A stretch of DNA of 64,000 bases from Malachius bipustulatus (lineage: Eukaryota; Arthropoda; Insecta; Coleoptera; Melyridae), in NCBI GenBank assembly GCA_910589415.1, contig OU342631.1, positions 9,362,001 through 9,426,000 of the forward strand, read 5' to 3'. The position numbers and the translations under genes are program-made. The notes below the pieces were generated by a model that saw only the letters and a list, made by a program, of their open reading frames with translations, did not search any database and was not told where the DNA came from. Below, one piece after another: positions 24,601 to 33,600 of the stretch. Position 1 is the stretch's first letter, and every line of letters starts with the position of its first letter.

Positions 24601-27600
24601 CCAAGCGTAGAAAATTTTCCAGCCCGCAACGAACGTTTTTTCTGATAGTGTTATCAGTTAGTGATTACACGGCAGGTGAGAGCGAAATTGAAGCACACAG
24701 CTGACAACTAAACCGAGACCACTATACCTACGCGCATATTTCAATCAAGTCTAAACGAGCTGGAAATATAATAATAACAAGTAGGTACCTATCTAATTAT
24801 AAGGATTAACGGGGGTTACTAGTTTCTGAGGTTTCGTCAATAAAGCAACAAAATGAACGATAGACAGGAAAATTACACTGACAGTGAATTAATTTGTACG
24901 CCACCACATATTCGCCAACAAGCTAACAAGGCAAAGTATTCAGTGTTCTAACGCGATGCGCTAAAAAATAGCGTCTATATCTCGGCCGGATCCGAAGTCC
25001 ATTTCAGCTTGTATTCAATCAACCCTCGCTCCGCTACGCTACGCTCGGCTCGATAACTTCATACTCGCCGAAATGAACTTCTTTCCGCCCTTGATATAGA
25101 ATATACTATTCCAGCAATAAACACTGATTAGTTTTTAAGTAGGAATACTCACCATCTTTGTAGTACCTGTTATGGTTCTATGAAATTTTATCCAAATCGG
25201 TAGAACCGGCCCTGGGAAATATATTAATTACGTAAAAAGGGCTGTTTTTTCATTTGTTGATGAGGCTTCCATTATAATTTAAACGGATATCTATTTATTC
25301 CGCATCTGAGCTGTAATAATTTTAATGCTCTTGCAAAATTGAACGAAATCAGGCGATTGAGCCTGCAGGTCTGCTCGCAAACAGAGAACCAGGGCCATTT
25401 TTTTATTCAATGTGAAAAATTAAACCCACCTCTACTGCGCGAGTTTAAATTTATCCCTTGTATCCTTGATTTTGTAATAGGCCAGCGGGTATATTATATT
25501 CTATTCATCTTTTAAATGCAATTTTTAAAACTGAATGGAATCATAAACTTCATTTCCACTTCAGCAAGGCTTACCAGTAAATTTTTTTTTTCCTGCTTGT
25601 CATCTGATTCATCCTGGTAATTCTAAACATGTGCTTCGATGAAGGGGTTTTGCCACGGGTTTGCTGCAATTCAATCGGAACTGCGGACCACGAAGGATTT
25701 AGAGACGCTAGATTGCACTGAACTGGTTATTCCGCCGAGGTCCGCTCAATTTGTTTAGGATTTTGTTGTCGCTGAAATAATGCTACTTGAATTAAATGAT
25801 CTCTCTCATCGCGCTCTTAATTGCTAGCAGACAAATAGAACCTTCCCCCAAGGGGAATAATATTCAGTTTTATGACAAAAGGATTCTTCCCACTTATTCG
25901 CATCCTGAATTAATAAAATGAAAATTATTATACTACCAGATTTTATACAGGCATGTCCGTAGTAAACTAGTTGTTATTACAAAACAGTCAAGGAACCGCA
26001 AGGACAAACGTTACAATGATAATAGTCAGTAGCATTGTACCTACCCACTCGGTATAGGGTTGAAAGAGGAAATGTGAACGTGAACCGATCTCTATCTATA
26101 TAATTGCGAAGTCAGCCACAATAGATGTAATTAAGATTTATTAAGAGTAAAATAACCAAACGAAGCAGACATGAAGACCTTATGTGTCCAGTCTTTCTAC
26201 AATGCCAACAAAAATATGTTGTTGTTTTTTGAAAAGTCAAACTGAACTTAAAATTTCGTTTCAAAAATCAATTAACGAGTGAATTTTAATAGGTATACAT
26301 CCAGGAAAACAGTTCAACGTCCCTCGCAACCGCTTTGTAAAAATAAGCTAGTGGAAGTTTTCACGGCAGTTTTCAAGGGCCGGCTTCACAGGGTTCGTAA
26401 CAAATTAGGACAGGCAGGGAGAGAGTGCATGTTAAAAATACATTAAGCGCACTCGCCACAGCTAAAAGCTTGTCGGATAGGGCTGGTCTCATATCGCAGC
26501 CCTATCATGCAGCGCTTCCCATGATTATCTGCCCTCTTGTAATTGTTTATTGGACTGTTACAGAGAGCGCCGCGATTCTAAAAATATTGTTCGCCACGCT
26601 TGCACACAACTGTATTTGCAGATAATTCCGTAGCAAGTTTATATACCCGACAGCTTGGATGCTGTTTGTTTACATTTTCTAATAAACTTACATCGTAGCT
26701 ATTGTGGTAAACGGTTTGAAAGCATTTTAATGTAAAATACTTACACATTCTATGATGGCGTTTCATTTTTATCTTAATAGTCTCTCTCTATGCTGTGCTG
26801 TAGGTATATATTAAGGTCTGTTCAGTAAGTTCCGAGAGAAAAATTTTTCAATGTATGATGGCGTTTTCTTTTATTATGACCTTATTTCCGTCATTCACAT
26901 CATTTTTAACGTAAAAGTCGAGACAATGATGAATATGACGTCACAAATTGAACAAATTATTGAAGTTAGTCTTTCGTATTGTAGATCTCAGGTCTTTTGA
27001 TGATGAGAGTTTATGGTCAAAGACAGTGCCGAGATGTTTTTACTGAGGTGTATTCCAATTATTTGCCGTATAATGATATAGAGGGTTGTTCGGTCTGTTT
27101 TGGATGTTTTGAGGAGATAATACATTTGGGTTTTTTCCGGTGAGAACTTGAAACCAGTGGTGGAGGTTGAGGCCCAGTCTTCTAAGTTTCCAACAGCGCT
27201 TTGCCTGTAACGTCTTAACTGATGGATGCTTTTTCATTTATCAAAGTGTGATGCTGAGAGCAGAGCTTTGGGCTATTCCGTTCACTTGGGTGAACTTTTC
27301 TGATACGATGATTTTTTCTTTATTTTAGTAGTGTGTGTGACCAAAAAGATTATTCTAGAAAAATATTTTCTTTCCCCAAAAAAATTTAAAACAAAGATTT
27401 TGTTCAAATGCAGAGGCGAGAAGCGCAATAGTACGAGTATTTAACGCGAGCATCTGTAGTATGCGGTATTGGTAATCCTTTAAAAAACTAGCGTGTTTGT
27501 ATTGGGTGTAAATCATAAATGGATCAGAGTAGTTGGATTTATACTCCGGAAGTAAATCACTTTGTGATTAGAATTTCTGAAATTAACAAAAATAAGTTTC

Positions 27601-30600
27601 ACTGCATAGATAGGTGGAATTCACCCATAAAATATTTGACGAGCGATTATTCATTATATCACATTTTAATTTATTAAATTAGTAATTTGAGATTCTCATT
27701 CCTCTTTGTAACACGTAGTGACACCCTTGAATTAAGTTTTGTGTCATAAATTGTTTGAGCGAAAGAAATTATTCCGATAATTTACATAGTCACCGTCTCA
27801 TGCTCAATTTTGCTGGATGCGGGCATTGGAAACAAATCAAAAACAATGAACCTGTCTATACGGGAACGGCAGCAGTCGCATCCGCGAAAGGGGAATTCAT
27901 AAATTAAGCAGGGGCTGTACATGAATTATTCAGTCTGGTCGGGATGTATTTTATATCTGGCGAGAAAGATGGATCTATTTTATTTATAAACACCGACGTA
28001 CATACTGAATATTTAGTGCGAAGGTGAGAACTTCATCCCGGCCCCCTCGAGCGATACCATCCGGTACCTCTACGTGATTTAATTTCAAATCAAGTCGGCA
28101 ACACCAACTGTCGATCAAGTTCAAAACTTTATCGTCTATCTAATTTCAATTTAAGGAGTAGCCGCACGTGGCGCCATCTGTGACTCTTGTTCCGTGACGC
28201 CTCTCACTCGCCCGCTCGTGTCTAGCTACACTCTAGTCTAGAGTTGGTATCTCCGGAAAGACGAGACTGGCATTTATGCTACTCTTGATCTACGTTTTCT
28301 ATACAATCTAATATTGAATCTACCTTGTATTGTAATAAATGCAGTTGTAGAAATTGATGGAGTTACTATATTATTTTGCATGCTAGCATGGTTGTTTTAC
28401 AGTTTAAATCTGTGACAGACATAATAGACAACCAAGTCTCTGCTTGAGGGTTATTTTCTACGCCAGCCTGAAATGACATTTGATACAGCCACTGGAAGTC
28501 CAAGTTGGTCTGGAACTGTCAATTAACCTTCAATGCTCTAGCAAAGAACAACGAAGTGACTCTGATATGGATTCCAGGACGTGGTGGATATGGAAATTGG
28601 CGCCCAACGTGGGGCCTTTTCTCTTTTCCCATTTCCTATGTTCCGTTAGATGGGAGGACAAATCAATTAAGGCTTTTTATTAGAAGATTAGATTTTAACC
28701 ACAGCTATTTTCAAGTTTTAAAACCCTTCAGTCAAGCTTGTTTTCTTTCGATGCGTTCTATCTAAATTCAAATCAATCGTTCCTTAATTTGTCCAAACCA
28801 ACTATTCGATGCAATCTATTCAATTTGGTTGAAGGTTTTCGTGAAACTGTTTTCTAATAATTTCTGTATTTTCCAACAATTGGGAAAACTTTTAGTTCAC
28901 AAAGCGTTAATATTGCATCGTAGTTTTCTATATTAGGTAGGCACTTATAACTCTATCCGACAAAATGTTATACATTATTAAGCGCAACTCACTCGCCATC
29001 TATTTTTAGGGATGGTATTCGGACTTTCAGGTGTTTGCTGTTAAAAAATTCATGTTATTGACGTTCGTACTAATTTTAATAAATAATCGAACTAAGTAGT
29101 TGCCTCTGTTATAATTTTACCGGCCCCTGAAGTACACTCAACTGTTTGCTACTTAACTAATGATTTTTTCACGTTAACAATAACAACAACTAGTTTTATG
29201 AACGAATATTAATAAGCAGCTCTTAATTTGACTATTTTTGCTTTACCAACATTTTTTGTTCAGAAGAAACACTCTCTAACTGTGAATTTTAATTCTAGAG
29301 GTGAGCACCGAAAAGACAGACAAAAGTGTCAACGAATGTATAAAGTTGGTGGATAAATGATGTTTGTGGACGACGGTGGTGGTTTCTTGGTTGGCTAAAG
29401 CGTGGGCTTCAACCCTCTTCGATCCATGGAACCTTTTGCAGGGCATAGAATTCGAAATATCGACATTAAGCTACGACGTCGTTCTAGAAATTCATCCAGT
29501 TATGGAATTTGTGTTCGCCAGATATTCAATTATGGATTTACACCAGCTTTACTGGACAGAAATTTTCCTGTCACCATCTTGATTCTCCTTAAACTTCTCG
29601 TAAAAGTCCACTAATTGTCTCAAGTGCTCAACTTGGTCTGATTGTTTTCTACTGTTTGTCCCAATCTGTTTCTTCCAGTTATTATTGGTCTACATACTCA
29701 GTTTTCCAGAACTTTGTCCAGAGTTCCATGCATATTTTTGCAGTTTTTGCAGACCTTTTAGCATGGTCGTAGAAATATGACACATCCGTTTTCAGTTGTA
29801 GTAACTACTTCATTGCCGCATGGTCGGCCGTTACTAAAGAATCACAATACTGACACGTAAATTTCTTTTCCTACGACCACTATACAAAACACTACTTTGC
29901 GCATCGTTTTTTGTGCGCAAACTAGCAGATTTCTCACGTATCCAAAACTGTGCGACAAAGTGACATAACGCATAGCCAAAAATCGTTTCCGTACAGTTTT
30001 AATGTAAACAATAGTGATGGGCGGTAACTGAGAACTCAACTGTTACTTATTGTTAATGGAATAACTATTCATTTAAAGCTTCAAGGTAATAAAATAAACA
30101 CAAATGGGATAACATAGAACCCGACAAGACTATAAAATATACTCATTATTCTCTTGTGGCAGTAATTATTAAAATTTACGAGTTGATCGCTAATAACAGC
30201 ATTAGTAGCGGTCAAATCAAATTCACGAACGTGATCGTGAAAATAACTCGCACACCTCTACTAACTTCCATCGACGACGCACAGCGCCTGCGTTGTGTAG
30301 AAGTTGCATATCAATGATATACTAACCTCTCTTAAATCATTGTTATTATCTACCACGTCACCACGCTCACGTCACTTATTTTTAGTTTATACGGAGTCTA
30401 ATAATAAATAATAATAATATTGTCGGCAGAATTCAATGATTTAACAGTATATAATAGTAATATTAAAAAGTCATTGGTATAATTGAAAATAATACCTACT
30501 TACCTAGGTAGTCTGACAAAATAAACTTTAGTTAGGTACCTATCATTATAATGGATTGTAATTCCTCCGAATCTGAAGCAGAAAATACACCACCTGAAGT

Positions 30601-33600
30601 CAGAAAATAAGCAGGTTTGTGTTCTTTGAATTTGCTACCTGTAGTTTCGAGAGAAAAATACGAATCTGCTTATAAACATTTCATAAATTGGAGAAAAGAT
30701 CATAAAAGCAGAGCATTGTCAGAAAAAATAATTTATGTGTTAAATTTGTTAAATAATTAATCTGTTAAATTGTGGTCGTAGGAAAAGTACTGTGTGAAGC
30801 ACGTGCGGAAAAGAAATTTACCACACGTGTGAATTGTTGTCACAATTGTTTCACACTCGTGAGAAATTATCTCTTTTCCGCACTTGTTTCACAATATACT
30901 ATATAGGTTTAGAAAGGCCTGTGCTGAAATATAAAATTACACATCTACGAGACAATTTTTTATTTACCACACTGTCACTTAATTATCGTAATTGATGAAT
31001 GTCTTCAATACTAATTCAAATAGAAATGATTAGCGGTATCGCTAACCAATGATTGATTACTTCTGCCCTATCCATGCATCATTTATCCGCGCCATGCAAA
31101 AATAATGCAAAACGACATGATGCACATACGTAGCTTCAATTTACCTTGTCATCCCTTTCACTCATTAGAGACAACCTCCAGGCGTGCATAAGCATATTAT
31201 TGCCCATTGGAGTATGTAGAATGCAAATTCAAGATATGCGGGACCTGTTCCCGGCCTCCCGCGGGACGGGAACGGGAGGGGACGAGAGGACCGATAAGTT
31301 GCGTATCTGGCTGGGAGGTGTCGTGGAGGCTCGCCAAGGAAAGCACGGGACAGTGATGAACAGAGATGGGACGTGACTGATCTCGGGGGACGGACGGATT
31401 TATATGGAAGTCCAAATGGTGACACACTGTTGCCGGAACGGACCTTTTATGCTTCAACCGTACTCACGCTTCAAACCGAACAAGAAAAAATTAATACATG
31501 TTTTTTTAAATAGTCTTATCTTAGTACCTTCACACATTCTCGAGTTTCTACGTTTTATTGTTTTGTTGAATTGATTATTTAGCCGATAAATAATTATTGA
31601 GTCACTTTCCGTCAAGAGTTCCTCTTTCTGTGGTGGTTTCTTAGTAGGTGTGGTCACATTTTAAGTAAGCTCTATATCATGAGAAATGTCAAAAAGGTGT
31701 TGAAGGTGTTTTCGTTCAGCCACTACTGACCTAATTTCATGTTCAAAATAATAACAGAAAAATCCGCGAAAGCTATAAGTCAGAAACTGGTGAAATCAGA
31801 CATTTTCTTAAAACTCGGCATCACTGGCAATATTATTTCTATTTAGGGCATATCCTGCAGCAGGCTTTGAGCGCTGGTGCTGTCAAGAGTTACGGTAATT
31901 ACCGGCTTAAGATGGCGCCCGTGTCTGCTGTCATCGTAGATCATCCGTGTGGTGTGCAATGTCGGAAGCGAGACACCGATCCAGCTACTATAATACAGAA
32001 TTCCCCTGAATTGGTCCTCTTTAATTTGGTATCGATCCCGAATCGTACCCACACACTGTATGAACTCTTCCTGGTCTAATTTTCACATCGGTTTGAGTTT
32101 TATTCCTGTTGTAATTTCATTATTAGCCGTAAAAACGTGAAGGAAATACGACGATTGAAGTTCCGGAGCTTGAAGCCGAACCCAGGTTGCGATTTCTATC
32201 TCGCTGTATAACGCAAATAACAGCCTCTTAATGGAGCGTGCACATAGAGAACGATTAATAAATGATGAGCAGCGGATAGAGGAGATCTGGGTGTGGGGCC
32301 ATTCCATATTAATGTCCTACAGTTGGGCGCCGCAAGTGTGGTTAATGCAACCCCTGCTGACTGTATTAGGCCCTAACCGCATTCCCTATGTGTATGAGCG
32401 ACGGGACTCGATTTCAACTGGTCTAAAGTGCAAATAATAGGTAACCAGGGGCGACTGGCTGTCCTACCGGGATGAATATTGCACGGGAACTAATTAGGTA
32501 GAATGTGACCCTATAAAATAACAGCAATAACTGACGATATTCGCGAAATTAAAGAAGTAAAACTGATATGTTAGATTCCATTTTGAGGACACTTTCTTGC
32601 ATATATTGGTAGAAGCTTTGACAGTAGGAACTGCGTTGATATTAACAGCAACATCACATCTTAATAATAATTATCGGAACTGAGACTTTTGGCATATAAA
32701 AAACTCTACAATACGGTATCAAGGAACGGTCCAAATGTTCCAAACAGCTTCATGATAACATGTAACAGTTTATCTGGAACACCCCACCTTCCTATAACCC
32801 TCCTTTAACTGTTTTAACCGCCCACTCAAACATCGATTTGGGTAGTTCCCGGGTGACATCTGACAATCGCAGGAATGGCTGACGGGCTCACCTGCGGTTC
32901 ACGAGCTGCAGTCATGGCCATGATTCAGTCCCTTGTATTCCTGTCGCGTCTGTGGTTTCTCGTATAGAAATCAGTTAATTGATTGGTTTACTGAATTACT
33001 CCGTAGGGATTGGGATTGCTTGACATTCACTATAGACGAGATTGTTCCTCATAATCAAGGGAGACTCATGTTTATTGGATACTTAATAGACATTTATCAA
33101 ATTTCCTTTTTGGGGGAAATTTTCTTTTCACGTCCCGTTCGAGTCTTTGCAAATTTATTTAGACTCGAAACGGAACGGAGAAGGGAGAGGGTAAAAACTG
33201 AATTTAATTTTTTTTTTACTTTACACAAATTTTATCTAAATGTAAGTACTTGAATGACTCTGAATTTCCCTAATTTCTTAAACTAAAATCACATTAATTA
33301 ATCAACAGAATAAATTCTGATTGCCAGATACTTTATAACTAGGTGAAATTCCAATAAATTCCAGATAATTCCCTGAACTACCTACGACAAATAACCTCAC
33401 TTGGCATTGGCAACCTTTGACTCAGATTTCGATGACCCTCTATTTTCTTTCTTTGTCTTATGTAGCTTCCTGTAATGATTACCTTTCGCTTCAACAAATT
33501 CTCCTTTGTCTGATAGGTGACCCTGAATACTTGTAGGTATTGCCTGTACATAACGATGAGGATAGAAACCAAGTGAATAATATTTACGAGTTTTCGATTT

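Noticed and set aside
26816..27240. Possible transposon around ggtctgttcagtaagttcc and a 65-residue - strand frame
   Set aside because: I found no matching inverted end, and the frame matches no family I know.
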